The notes below the pieces were generated by a model. It was not told the origin of the DNA, did not search any database, and was given only the letters and a program-made list of their open reading frames with translations. A stretch of 64,000 nucleotides of DNA, from NCBI GenBank assembly GCA_011947345.1, contig JAAVTG010000688.1:369575-433574 (forward strand), in the 5' to 3' direction. Below, one piece after another: positions 21,153-31,146 of this stretch; position 1 is the stretch's first letter, and each line of letters begins with the position of its first letter. Made by a program: the position numbers and the translations under genes. This stretch comes from Phytophthora quininea. Lineage: Eukaryota; Oomycota; Peronosporomycetes; Peronosporales; Peronosporaceae.

Positions 21153-22485
21153 TGCGAGGCGCGTCCGGGTCAGAAGCAGAGCTCATGCTCTGATCCGGGG
21201 CTGGTTCAGCCAGCGGAACCTCTCCCTGAGAGGCAGGAGCGAAATGGGACGCACCCGTGCCGGTGGCACGCGCAGAGCGCAAAGGAGAACGCCTCGTGCG
21301 AGACTTAGCGAAGTCAAAGTACAGACGTCGTTCGACGCGAACGTCCGCTTCGCTGAAGCTTGCATGCAGGTTGTCGAACGACTGCAACTTGCGGCCGTGT
21401 TCGGCCCAAGTCTGGAAAGCCGAGAGATACTCTTCGGCTGTCTCTCCAGGCTTGAGAGCGATGGGATACGTCCGTATCTGCGGCACCGAGCCGCCGCTCG
21501 CTTGAGCGTGTAGACGTTGGCGATATTCCGCCACGTTCGTCACCTGCGGTGTCAGGAACCGCTCGTGGAGCGCTTGATGAGTCGCCAGCTTGGCGTCCGT
21601 GCGGGCGGGATGCCCCACGATATAGCTCGCGAGTGATGGCTGCGCGGCAGCAGCTCGGGCCCGCTCGGCCGCATCGCGCGGCTCGAAGCCGTAGTCGCGC
21701 CGCGACGGATTCAGCAGTGGCTGTGCCACGGGGCGCATGGAGCGCGCGGTCTTGGGCCTCATCGAGGTCGTTCGTAATGACACCCTCGCCAGAGCGGTCG
21801 CCCTCATCGCGCGGAGGCAGCGGCGGAGCTGAGCGCAGGGCGCTCAGCACAAAGGCCGACGGCCTGGCTTCCGGGAATGGACATGGTGTCCGCAGAGGCG
21901 GTCGTTGACCGAGCGGCGTGCGTGCGTCACGCGGAAAGCGCGGCGTACGAGGTGGAGATCGCGGCGCAGGGCTTCCAGCCCTGGCGAAGCGCCCGAGCGA
22001 TCATCGCGTACTGGCGTGTCGCCACCTTGGTCGTCCGACTCCTCATAGTCAACCTCGACCTCCTCTTGGGGCGAGCAAGGGCGCCGTACCGGCGAAGAAT
22101 GGTGCCATGTAGGCGATGACAGCGGACTACCACCTCGATACGAGGTCACGTCGCTGCCGGCTTGACTGCCGGGACTGCCCATCGGGCTGCACATGGTGCG
22201 ATCTCCGTAGATCTGGCGATGCGGCGCAAAGTACTCCTCAACAGAGAGCGTGTGGGTGGCCTGGGGCCGGCTTGAAGGCGCGCACGAGCGCTGGGGTGCT
22301 GTGACCAGCGTGACGGGAAGGCCTGCAAGTGTTCGACACTTGAGGCGGATGAAGAATAGGCTCGTTGAGCCAACGGCGGCCTCGTTGAGGCGAAGCGACC
22401 AGCGGAAGTCTCTAGGAGACTCGACCTTGCTAAGGCAGTTGTGGATTCGATGTATCCACTGTTTGGAGGAGAAGGTGTAACGGGG
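20530..22485 (-). CDS. Long antisense ORF in gypsy B, between chromodomain and 3' LTR
   Basis: On the minus strand one frame is open from inside the 3' LTR (22485) to a stop at 20530, about 650 codons, broken only by a TGA at 21844-21846. The first ATG is at 22194; about 97 codons without ATG precede it. In order I see a compact N-terminal part (RIHNCLSKVESPRDFRWSLR, LSVEEYFAPHRQIYGD), an acidic patch (EEVEVDYEESDD), an Ala/Arg-rich part (AEYRQRLHAQASGG, ALKPGETAEEYLSAFQTWAE) and a C-terminal coiled coil (DLTDLQQRVEWFEA, QELELAELRGQLTGLQQ). It overlaps the sense chromodomain. No known family is recognised. Antisense genes in this position are known from some plant gypsy elements. Transcription would have to start in or near the 3' LTR. 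Confidence 0.55.
22464..22475 (+). other. Polypurine tract of gypsy B
   Basis: GGAGGAGAAGG lies directly before the 3' LTR start TGTAAC. This is the expected primer for plus-strand synthesis. Confidence 0.8.
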
Positions 22486-22845
22486 TTACACGAAAGTCAC
22501 GCCCGTGCGTTGACTTTAGAGGTTGCACAAAACTCTTAACTGTGTGTAGAGTTTTGACTCTGTAGCCATTGGCTCTCCACCACTCATTTACATATCTCTT
22601 AGATTAACTATGCCACATAGTTTAGTCTATACATTTACAAGCAAGGTCAGATAACAATTCAATTCAGTTCTATTTTGCAGTTAATTAGTGTTGTCCTTGT
22701 TTTAAGGGACACTGACTCTGCGAGTCCTACTTACGGGACTGTACTTGGTTCTTGTATAGAACCGAAGGCTGGAAGCCTAAGACACTGACTCGTGGAGTCG
22801 TCCGTCTTCCTCTGTGCACGTGCACTGCTACGCAGCCCCGCTACA
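22476..22845 (+). repeat. 3' LTR of gypsy B
   Basis: Starts TGTAACGGGGTTACACGAAA and ends CCCCGCTACA. It is 370 bp against 350 bp for the 5' copy, with substitutions and an extra block (CACAAAACTCTTAACTG) near its start. The antisense ORF opens within its first ten bases. Confidence 0.88.
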
Positions 22846-23710
22846 AGCACTGCACGACTTATCCAGCAAAGTCAACGTACCCCACGGCCTTCTTGCAGAC
22901 ATGATCGTGTACGCCGACGACGCCAACTGTATCTGCTGCCACGCTGAAATGGCCACTCTGATGGACACTCAAGCTCCAGTAATATTGTGGTCACTCCAAA
23001 TGAACACTAGCAAGACCGAGTTCACCACAGTTGAATGAAGCCCACCCCCACTCTACAAAGATCCCACATCGAATCCACGAGGACTGGCAAAACACCCGCA
23101 AACTAGGATCTCTCCTCAGTGACTCTGAACACTTATCCCGACGCAAGAGCCTCGCAACTGCGGCGCTACATCTCATGTGGACGATCTGGCCTCGATTATT
23201 GAAGACCTCAGAGGAGACACGATTTCGTCTGTTCAACGCATACGTGCTGCCGATTCTGCTGTACAACAGCGGAACGTGGGCCCTCACCCCCGCCGACCTC
23301 CTCAGTCTCGAAAGTTTTCATCGCCAACAGCTAAGGAAAGTCATTGGAGTGTGGTACCCCGATTGGGTCCCCAGACACAAGCTCTACGACCGAATGGGGA
23401 CGGACCCTCTCCGCAACGTGCTACTAAAAACCGCTGGCGCCTCTTTAAGCACATTCTGCAGCGATCGACCGATATCCCAGCCTCCCGATTCATGGACAGC
23501 TAATATTGAGCTAGCAATTACGGCTGTTGTCATGGCAGACGACGACTCACCCTTTCTCTGTTACTAGATGCCGACCTCCAAACCCTCTCCGTATGACACG
23601 GATTACAAAGAACTGCCAAGTACGATTATGTGCCCAAGATCGACAAGGCTGGAAAGACCTCACCGACGGGCTATTAGCGCACGTGCCGATATGCGGACTG
23701 TAGTCGAGAG
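22846..23710 (+). pseudogene. LINE (non-LTR) reverse-transcriptase remnant, 3' end
   Basis: It begins in the RT active-site region (MIVYADDANCICC) and continues MNTSKTEFTTVE, LLYNSGTWALTPADLLSLES, FHRQQLRKVIGVWYP and, in another frame, a C-terminal DRQGWKDLTDGLLAHVP. This order matches the C-terminal third of oomycete LINE ORF2 proteins. At least three frame slips and no upstream endonuclease mean it is dead. Its left edge coincides with the gypsy B 3' LTR. Confidence 0.78.
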
Positions 23711-23884
23711 GAGAGAATACATAGTAGACGAGAGTATACCCGACACATGCGGAAGTTGAGCTACTTCGGTGGCGAGACGGCTGGCGAAACGCGTTCACAA
23801 TACAATACAAAACTATTGGCGGTGGACAGCTATCGAATTGCATTCGTTCGCTAATGACACCTCCCTGCCTAGGTCGTGGTCGAA

Positions 23885-24007
23885 ATGCCGCGTAAGACAA
23901 ACAAGAAACACCTCAAGGCCGTGCGGAGCGGCGATGGGACGGCCAACGCGCAGGCTAAACAGGCTGGTGTGCACCGAATCACCCTGTTAAGGTGGAAAAA
24001 GCGGTAA
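23885..24007 (+). CDS. Short ORF with helix-turn-helix-like sequence
   Basis: A 40-codon ORF, Lys/Arg-rich, with the pattern NAQAKQAGVHRITLLRWKKR, which resembles the helix-turn-helix of Psq or transposase N-termini. It ends at TAA 24005-24007, 90 bp from the end of the PLC-like gene. It may be the remains of another transposase. I cannot tell whether it is expressed. Confidence 0.25.
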   Translation: MPRKTNKKHLKAVRSGDGTANAQAKQAGVHRITLLRWKKR

Positions 24008-24096
24008 AAAGTGCTCTGTATAAGTACAACACGCTTTGTAGCCGAGGCTTGGGAAAAAGTGCAAACTTGAGTTTTCATTCGATTCGAACGTTGCAT

Positions 24097-26871
24097 TCAA
24101 GGCGTATTCAGTTCGCAACATCGAAGTGGGAGTAGTACCAGGTTATTGGTACTGTATATGATCTTGTCAGCTGATCCACATCTCCACGACCAAAGATGCA
24201 GCCACCAACACCGACACCTCCAGCACAGCAGCAGCACTATCCGCGACCGTGCCGCTGCTGCTCCTTCGTTGTCGACTCCGATCCGCGACTGACTGCTGAC
24301 GGTGTCCCCAGCGTCGTAAGCGCTCTGCTCCGCAGCTGAAATGGCCGGGAAGTTGGTCAGATCCACGTCCAGCGCGGCCGTGGCAACGCTCGCCTCGGCC
24401 TGCAGCACCTTCCGTAGAGCGACATTCTCCACTGCCAATCGCGGGGCGCCAGCCGCGTACCCGTCGGGACAGCTCGAGCCTTTCGCCACCACCTCCCACG
24501 TCGTGCGGTTGCTTATACTAACACAAGCCACGAAACCAATGCCTGATGAATCGACAACGCCGTACCATCGACCATCTGCAGCTGAGAGCTGAACAGCCGT
24601 AGCAGTGCCCACGTCGGGCTCGTTCTCGGCCCACGACCACACCATTGCACTCATGGTCGCGCCATCCAGTCCGTCGGGTGCCAGCACATTGACGCCAGCG
24701 TTCACGAATACCGGCAGACTCGACGCGTTGAGGTTGCCCGGTTCACTGGCGGTGTCGACCGATGTGGTGCTACCACTCAGACCATCCTGTGTCAGCGTGG
24801 CGTAGTGCAGCTCACTCTTGAAGGCTCGCACAATCGAACCGGCGTTCATCGTCTCGCCAAAGAAGGTGCCAGACGACCCCACCGTGCTGCTCGGTTCATC
24901 GGCCCAACCGCTGCACAGCTCGCGCATGTTGAACATTTGGTCGTTCGCGTCGGGCGTCGCCACCAAGATGACTTGCTTACCCTGTCCGATCAGGTTGCCC
25001 AGCGTGAATCCGTTCCAGTTCCCTCCAGCATCTTTCAGGTCCGACGGCGAGAAGAGCAGGTCTCCGAATGCGTTCGTGTACAGCTTGAGCAAATCGTCCG
25101 TCTGTGAGTACGTGCCGATCTCATCACCGATTTCCGTGTAGATCACAACCAGATCATCTGGGTGGCTTGACAGCCACGTCGCGATCTCAGCCAGCGACGC
25201 ATTGTGCAGACGCTGCTCTTCCGCGCGAATGCCGCTCAGCGAAGGCAGACAACCCACCAGCGCGGAGTTCCACTGCACAGTTTTGTCTTCGCCGCTGGCG
25301 TCCAGGACGTTCTCCAATGCAGACACCAACGCAGCCGATGCGTCATCCACGAACGAAAGCCCGAACTCAGAGCAGTGAGCGCTGCGCAGCGAGGATGCAA
25401 AGTAGTGCACGTCCAGCTCAAGGAACCGCACGCCGAGATCGAGTTGGTCCGTCAGTGTCAAGAATTGGTTGCTCGTGCGCATATAGGAGTTGGCGTTCGA
25501 CGCGTTGAGTGCTGCGTTCATAAGCTGATCACGGTTCCCGTATCCGCGAGCCTGCGTGATGACACTGTTGTGCGTCGCCGGGAGCTCTGTGTAGCACAGC
25601 GTCTCTGCATACGAGAGGTTGCGCTGGTATGTGATGGCACGCGCCACCCACGGCTCAATGATCGCCGTTCCTTCCTCGCACACGGTGCTGCAGACGTCGT
25701 CGCTGTCACAGTAGTTCGCCACCGTGCAGGTGACGTTTTCAGGAGAGCGTGCCTTGCTTTCCGCAGCTGAACTGCTCGACGACGCGCTTGAGCCTGAACT
25801 TGACAGTGTGAAGGAAGGATCCGTGCAACTCGACCCAAATTTGCAGCCTTGGATTGTTGAGTACACTGCAGAAAACTTTGACGCTGCGTTCTGACGCCCC
25901 GTGATGAGAGTGAACAGCTCCGCCATGGAATTTCCCGACAGATGCGTCACCATAGCGTCCACACTCTGCAGGAACGCTGAGAGTCCCGACACGCAGCACG
26001 ATGCAGCATAGTACGAGATGTCTTTACCGCTGGCCAAGCCGCTGGCCAGACTCGTCGACTCCAACGAAGAGCAGACGTCACTCTCAGAAGCAGCATAAAG
26101 CGGGACTCCAGCCTGGAAGATGATTGCGCCGAGTAGTGACGACTCGTCGCTCGTCACGACGCCAGACAGGTACGAGCTCATTGCCACCGAGCACAGTACG
26201 TCATCAGTCGTGGTGGTGCACATGGTGCGATGCAGTCCGTTGACAAGACCGACCAACGTGTCAGCCAGCGTTTCGTTCGTCGGTACAATGAGCTTGGCCA
26301 GCTCCAGATACCCACTAAGTTCGCTGCAGCAGGTTGCGTCGCTGTCCAGCAGGGAGATCAGCTCTGGCAGCAGCGCTTCAATGCAGGGTCCTGCCTGGTT
26401 GTTCATGACGGTGCAGAATTCCTGCAACGTACTGCTGTCGTCGCTCCAGGACGACAGTGCACTGCCCAAGTCCACCGACGATCCGGAGCCGCTGGAGCTG
26501 ACCACGCCCTGCAACAGCAGGTTGAGCACTTCGTTGAACGCCGTCGAGTCGGTCGAGTCGCCGCTAACCAGCGAGCTGAGCGTAGTCAGGTTGCACTGCG
26601 AACCGGAGCCTGCAATCGCCGGGTACAGCGTCGCAATGTTGGTGGCGACACAGCCCTGCAGGCCTGCGATGTCCGGCAGCACCGACAGGTACGTGGACAG
26701 CAGGCTGCTGCTGGCGCTGGCGTTGCAGGACGTGGTGGTGTCCTGCTCCTGCAGTAGGCGGCTGTAGAGTTCTTGTTCGTCAGCGCTCAGTTGGCGGTGT
26801 AGTGTCGGAATCGCATGGCAAACGCAGAAGAAGAATGTGATGTAGAGCAGCAGGCGGAGGCGATGCGCCAT
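24097..26871 (-). CDS. Secreted PLC-like phosphodiesterase (PI-PLC X-type fold)
   Basis: 924-codon ORF. The N-terminus is a clear signal peptide (RLRLLLYITFFFCVCHA). Residues about 30-380 are Ser/Thr- and Cys-rich with saposin- or elicitin-like cysteine spacing but no family I can name. From about residue 405 a PLC-like phosphodiesterase domain follows: ELPATHNSVITQ with the first catalytic His, LDLGVRFLELDVHY, then SAHCSEF with the second. Enzymes of this fold cleave glycerophospho-linked substrates; the secreted oomycete forms are uncharacterised and may act on membrane lipids. In the annotated frame the C-terminus is Cys/Trp-rich and unlikely. A one-base shift near 24260 gives a hydrophobic end (AAVLEVSVLVAASLVVEM) suited to a membrane or GPI anchor. 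Confidence 0.82.
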   Translation of the reverse strand: MAHRLRLLLYITFFFCVCHAIPTLHRQLSADEQELYSRLLQEQDTTTSCNASASSSLLSTYLSVLPDIAGLQGCVATNIATLYPAIAGSGSQCNLTTLSSLVSGDSTDSTAFNEVLNLLLQGVVSSSGSGSSVDLGSALSSWSDDSSTLQEFCTVMNNQAGPCIEALLPELISLLDSDATCCSELSGYLELAKLIVPTNETLADTLVGLVNGLHRTMCTTTTDDVLCSVAMSSYLSGVVTSDESSLLGAIIFQAGVPLYAASESDVCSSLESTSLASGLASGKDISYYAASCCVSGLSAFLQSVDAMVTHLSGNSMAELFTLITGRQNAASKFSAVYSTIQGCKFGSSCTDPSFTLSSSGSSASSSSSAAESKARSPENVTCTVANYCDSDDVCSTVCEEGTAIIEPWVARAITYQRNLSYAETLCYTELPATHNSVITQARGYGNRDQLMNAALNASNANSYMRTSNQFLTLTDQLDLGVRFLELDVHYFASSLRSAHCSEFGLSFVDDASAALVSALENVLDASGEDKTVQWNSALVGCLPSLSGIRAEEQRLHNASLAEIATWLSSHPDDLVVIYTEIGDEIGTYSQTDDLLKLYTNAFGDLLFSPSDLKDAGGNWNGFTLGNLIGQGKQVILVATPDANDQMFNMRELCSGWADEPSSTVGSSGTFFGETMNAGSIVRAFKSELHYATLTQDGLSGSTTSVDTASEPGNLNASSLPVFVNAGVNVLAPDGLDGATMSAMVWSWAENEPDVGTATAVQLSAADGRWYGVVDSSGIGFVACVSISNRTTWEVVAKGSSCPDGYAAGAPRLAVENVALRKVLQAEASVATAALDVDLTNFPAISAAEQSAYDAGDTVSSQSRIGVDNEGAAAARSRIVLLLCWRCRCWWLHLWSWRCGSADKIIYSTNNLVLLPLRCCELNTP

Positions 26872-27487
26872 GGCCAGAAGTCTCCGTGTCGGTTGAGGTT
26901 TTGGGAATGACCTCGAGTCAGCAGGTTCATGTTGTCAGAATGGGAGTTGTGTGGCGGTAGTCGTCGAACTTGATCCAATGGGGGATGGCAACCGAGACCT
27001 CGACCGATGGAATTTGCAGATAGCTACTTGGAGCTGCCATTGCTTTCCATGATACATTCGGTCGTCAGCGCAAGGATGCCACACAATCACGTCGTTGATG
27101 AAGGCAGACAATGGTGACCATGCGATTTGCCTAACGAGACACGCCACTTTGACTGATCATCGGCCCATGGCCCTTACGGGCAGTCTAATACGATAGATAT
27201 AAGGGAATCGAGACCAACGCCTCGCCGTGGGGATCACTCTACTCGGCTTTCGGCCGTGCCAGCGATCTGGATGAAAACTTTGGCCGTTGGACAGCGATCT
27301 TCGAGCAGCACGATAAGCTAACGATGTCAGACAACGTAAACAGCTGTCGGTGACACCATGCGTACTGTTCCGCCACCGACTCGACTGAAAAAGTAGCCAT
27401 GTTTCCGGATAAATAAGTTGTCCGTAAAATCACCTTTCGCTAGCTAAAAACACCATCACGAATTATGCTGCTGCATGGGGCGCTCAG
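26872..27487. other. Divergent intergenic region between PLC-like and VPS9 genes
   Basis: About 615 bp between two divergently transcribed genes, so it should hold both promoters. No ORF with a recognisable domain is present and I see no certain regulatory motif. Confidence 0.5.
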
Positions 27488-29425
27488 GTGCGTTCGCTCG
27501 CCCTCCCTTCACTCGCTGTGTCTAACCATACGCCTCTCTGCGCCAGCGCCTACCTGCGGGACACGGCTGGCAACTTCTCGGACCCGCTGCACGGCCACAG
27601 CTTCTGCCCCGTGCAGCTGCAGTCGCTCTCCACCGTAGACCGCAGTCTGCTCTTCTTCCGCGAGTGCTTGCTCTGTGGTGAGCGCCTTCTGGCCATCGCA
27701 AGACCCGTCGGCAGGCGGCGCAGACTGTCCAAGACTACAGGGAGCAGCGTATGTCAGTGTCTGAGCTGCGGCCGCTTCTGCCATCGCGAGTGTCTGACCG
27801 CCGCCCACTGCCACCGCACCTGCCGCGACCATGACTCAGGAATGCCTAAATGCAGTCACGCGCCGGCGCCCGACGCGCTGCTGCTGCCGGAGGACAGAGA
27901 CTCGACCAGTGAGAAGCGAGCCAAGCGCCCAGAAACATTCACGCTCGCCTCGCTGATCGAAGAGCTGGACAGCAACAGCCTGGCGAGTGTGGGACCCTCT
28001 GCTGTTGTCTCCAAGACCACAGGACCGTCGCAGCAACTGCAAACCACGGCGTCAAAGTTCGCTAAACGTCTAGCGCCAGTGCTGGCGGCTGGAGGCGTCG
28101 TGGGGCCATCGCCATGGGCCCGGCGGCCGGTGTCTTGGCAGGTCTCAACATGTTGGTGGCGAGTGTCGGCGCAGAGACCGTCATGGCTGGCATCGGCCTT
28201 ACAGCGAGTGCCGCGGCCGCTGCCACCGTCACACACCAATCTAAAGTCCGTGCGGCGCAGCGCAAGAAAGAGAGACTGAAACGAGGCGAATGGGCCATGG
28301 AGATTTGCTGGAACTGCAAGAAAAACTTTCCTGGAGGACCGTCAGATGAAGCTTGTCGGAAAGATGCTGAGTTCTCGCGTCGCTTCCAATTCTTCGGCCG
28401 ATTAGAGAGGAAACAAAGTGCGGATGGAGACAAGGAGGCAAACGACACAAAGCAAGACACAATTCCGGACGACGCCGAGGTCTACCGCTTTCTCTTCGCC
28501 ATTTTCTCGTCGCCAACTGAGCTCCTGGGACAGATGAACATGCAATTGTGTGAGGCTTTCCGAAAGAGATTCATGGCACGACACCAGCAGCCGAAGCTGG
28601 TGATGAGGCGGCTAAGTTTTAAAGGACCTTCCAGCTCTGCAGCGTTGGCGACAACGCGAGCTCTAGCGAAAGACACTCTTCAAGACACGAAAATGTACTT
28701 GGCCCACATTTTAGGCGCGACGCTGCAGAGTTTCCCGAGTCTGGCGAGCACCCCGAGGCGATGAGCAGCTGCACGTTGGCGGTGGAGCGAGTTGTATACG
28801 ACGACATCTACGCTCTCGTGTTTAGTGAGTTCCAGCGGACGTTCAAGGACGCAGAGACGGCGTTTATAGACAATCTGGTGGACATCCGACGAGAGCAAAA
28901 GTATCACTCGTCGGCGCTGTTGCAGCAGCATTTGAACGGAGAGAAGAAGCAGTCGAAGCAGCCGGTGCTGGCTGAGGAGCTCCAGAAGGCAGAGACAAAG
29001 ATGTTTCCCATGATGAAAGAGACGTGCTCGCCCCTGCAGAAGTTGGTGCTGCTGTGCGACGCCTTCCGCAGCATGTGCTGCTTCGCAGAGAGGCTGCACC
29101 AGTCGGCGTCGAACACAGACATGCTCATCCCAATCTTGTGTGCGTTGCTGGTCGAGTGTCCGCGGGTATGCGGCGCAGGGTCCGACTTTGTGGCCGAGAT
29201 CGCCTTCATCTCGTTCTTCACCAACGGGGGCGGCAAGGGCGTCGAGGGCTACGTGCTGACGACGTTCCAGGCCGCCATCCAGGTTATCGCGGCCGTGGAT
29301 CTGCCCAGCGGACACGCCAAGGAGCTGGAGCTCTTTTTGACGAGGACGGCAGTGCCGACGACGACGCAGAGGGAGACGACGAGGACGAGGACGAGTTCTT
29401 TGACGCCGTGCCTCCGGCGACGTGA
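27488..29425 (+). CDS. VPS9-domain Rab exchange factor with N-terminal zinc finger, three frame slips
   Basis: Coding continues through four frames with slips near 28090 (run of G), 28712 and 29335 (run of T); each looks like a one-base indel. In order: a C1/RING-like zinc finger (ECLLCGERLL, CQCLSCGRFCHRECL), a linker, a Gly/Ala-rich segment that could be membrane-associated (GLNMLVASVGAETVMAGIGL), a CWNCKKNF element, and a VPS9 domain (VYDDIYALVFSEFQRTF; LVLLCDAFRSMC; DMLIPILCALLVE). It ends in a strongly acidic tail (DEDEFFDAVPPAT). VPS9 domains activate Rab5-type GTPases on early endosomes. The zinc finger suggests membrane or ubiquitin targeting, as in Rabex-like proteins. The start codon near 27488 is not ATG; the real start may be a little different. 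Confidence 0.78.
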
Positions 29426-29911
29426 CGAGGGGACTTCCACCGTCAGATGCCATCCAGCGTTGCCGACTGTAGAGCTGTAGATCCCCGAATGTAGAGAGTC
29501 TGCATGGCACCGAGAGCCGTGACAAACTGTGATGTAGTTCGTTGCATGGCTCCGAGGCCGCTGGTGCAAACCAGAGATCTGGAAGTGTTCGCTCGCACAC
29601 AAAATTCGTCTCGATATCGAACGCTCTGCTCGCCACGCTGGCCACGAGAGCGCTGCTCGCGACGGATTGCACCATGTCATGTGCACGGCTTTCGCGCGAG
29701 CGGGTCCGCTCCACGACCGACGGCCCCCTCTCCTTGGATTGATTCGTTCCGGCCCCGCAGCCGGAGTGCGCTCATGGCTCTCGCCCCGGAGCGCCACTTG
29801 AGACCACGTCGCCGCAGTCTTTGATGGGCATCACTTTTGCGTTTGCATTCTAGACAACCGCCGCCTTCCCCCAACGTACTCGGCCTACGTACGCAACGTC
29901 TACCAGCGGCA
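29426..29911. other. Spacer upstream of MYB2
   Basis: About 485 bp with no supported gene. The open frames here on both strands are short or mirror the VPS9 gene. It probably contains the VPS9 terminator and the MYB2 promoter. Confidence 0.45.
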
Positions 29912-30462
29912 ATGGCCATCGGTCTCTGGTCCCAAGAGGAGCACGCCAAGTTCCTGCACGCCATCAAGCTCTACCCGTTCGGCCCGTGGCGCAAGGTTGC
30001 CGCCCACGTGGGCACGCGCTCCATCCGCCAAGTGCAGACGCACGCCCAAAAGTACCACGAGAAGGTGGTGCGCCGCATGCGCGGCCTCCACAAAGGACGC
30101 AGGAGCTCGGGGCGCAAGGAGCACCGCATCGACGACGACCTGCTGGCCGCGTGCAAGATCGGCGAGGGCTTTGGGGTCATTGCCCCGCACCAGGTGCGAT
30201 CTCGCCAGGCTGGAGAGTCCCCGCAGCAGCAGCCAATCGCCCGCAGCACGGTGTTGATGGTTCCTCTGTTACTCGGGACGACATCATGTCCGCCCAGTCC
30301 AGGTGGCGTCGACTCGGACGGCGTCGTCGACGACGACATCGTGACGCCGCCGCACGCCCCGACCAGCTGCCGACCATCGACGAGTCCCTTGACTTCTTGA
30401 TCGAGCGCTTGTCCAAAGTGTCGGGCGACGACCACGAGACGATCAAAGTCGTGTTGATTTGA
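29912..30462 (+). CDS. MYB2: one-repeat MYB factor, SHAQKYF class, one frame slip
   Basis: ATG 29912 starts MAIGLWSQEEHAKFL, a MYB repeat (GPWRKVAAHVGTRS) ending in THAQKYHEK, then KGRRSSGRKEHRIDDD. The original frame ends at 30398, but after a one-base shift near 30350 (a CCCC run) it continues PTIDESLDFLIERL to a stop at 30460-30462. That restores the C-terminal DFLI motif shared with the other copies, so the shift is probably a sequence error. Final-residue HEK instead of YEK is a small variation. It faces MYB3 tail to tail, with about 120 bp between. Confidence 0.85.
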
Positions 30463-30582
30463 AGGCGAGTTCAAGGACCGGTAGCTGAGCCGGGCGAGAG
30501 ATTTGTCATTTCACGAGTAACCAAGATGTGCTAGAAGCAGAATCGATGTATTGTGTGTGGACTTTCCTTACTAGTACTCGCT

Positions 30583-31146
30583 TCAGTCGACGAGCATTGT
30601 ATCGATGAGGAAGTCGAGCGCTTCTTCGAATGGCGGGGCGTCGATCGCGCCTATATCGTCGATACTGCGCGATCGCTGAGTAAGAGCCGCCTCGTGTTTC
30701 TCGCTCAATGTGAATGCTGCGCGGTCGCTGACCGTTGTCCAAGACCTGGCGTCGATCTGTTTTGGTGCGATGAACAAAGGCTTTGCCTTCGGGGGTGAGC
30801 GATCGCTCGCCCTCCTCATTAGCCGGCAGAACTCGAGAATGTCGTCGTCAATTCGATGCTCAACGCGAGCCCACGTCTTGCGATTTCTGTGTAAGCCGCG
30901 CACTCGGCGCATGATTTTCTCGTAGTATTTCTGCGTGTGAGTCTGCACTTGACGCACGGATCTGGTGCCGACGGCCTGTGCAATGGCATCCCAGGGGCCT
31001 CGAGGGAACTTTCGGACGGCATCCAGGAACCGATCGTGCTCTTCCTCGGACCAGATCCCGTTCACGTGGTGCTGATGACGTTGGCGGCTTGGCATGTTGT
31101 GAGAGCTGTGCTTGACAGGAACTATTGCTGAATGAGCCGTCGGCAT
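30583..31146 (-). CDS. MYB3: one-repeat MYB factor, SHAQKYF class
   Basis: Intact 187-codon ORF; ATG at 31146 or, more likely, at 31095 just before the domain. The MYB repeat (GIWSEEEHDRFLDAVRKFPR, GPWDAIAQAVGTRS) ends in THTQKYYEK. A block shared with MYB4 and MYB5 follows: RKTWARVEHRIDDDILEFC. The C-terminus is FEEALDFLIDTM. The variant THTQKYY in place of SHAQKYF is shared by MYB3, 4 and 5, which form one subgroup. A nuclear DNA-binding role is inferred from the family. Confidence 0.92.
   Translation of the reverse strand: MPTAHSAIVPVKHSSHNMPSRQRHQHHVNGIWSEEEHDRFLDAVRKFPRGPWDAIAQAVGTRSVRQVQTHTQKYYEKIMRRVRGLHRNRKTWARVEHRIDDDILEFCRLMRRASDRSPPKAKPLFIAPKQIDARSWTTVSDRAAFTLSEKHEAALTQRSRSIDDIGAIDAPPFEEALDFLIDTMLVD

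Larger units (their letters stand above)
14921..22845 (+). mobile_element. Full-length Ty3/gypsy LTR retrotransposon with chromodomain (gypsy B)
   Basis: A 7.9 kb element with LTRs at 14921-15270 and 22476-22845, gag, aspartic protease, RT, RNase H, integrase with chromodomain, a polypurine tract and, unusually, a long antisense ORF before the 3' LTR. The order PR-RT-RH-INT and the chromodomain place it in the chromovirus-like Ty3/gypsy group. Internal coding is near complete but has a few frameshifts and one in-frame stop, and a SINE splits the protease. The flanks differ (gypsy A pol on the left, LINE on the right) and no 5-bp duplication is visible. Confidence 0.9.

Noticed and set aside
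14921..22845. Gypsy B as an endogenous virus with an envelope gene
   Set aside because: No sense-strand ORF between integrase and the 3' LTR, and the antisense ORF shows no signal peptide or membrane segments.
28680..29714. 344-codon minus-strand ORF opposite the VPS9 domain
   Set aside because: Arg/Leu-rich shadow of the VPS9 coding frame, with no recognisable domain.
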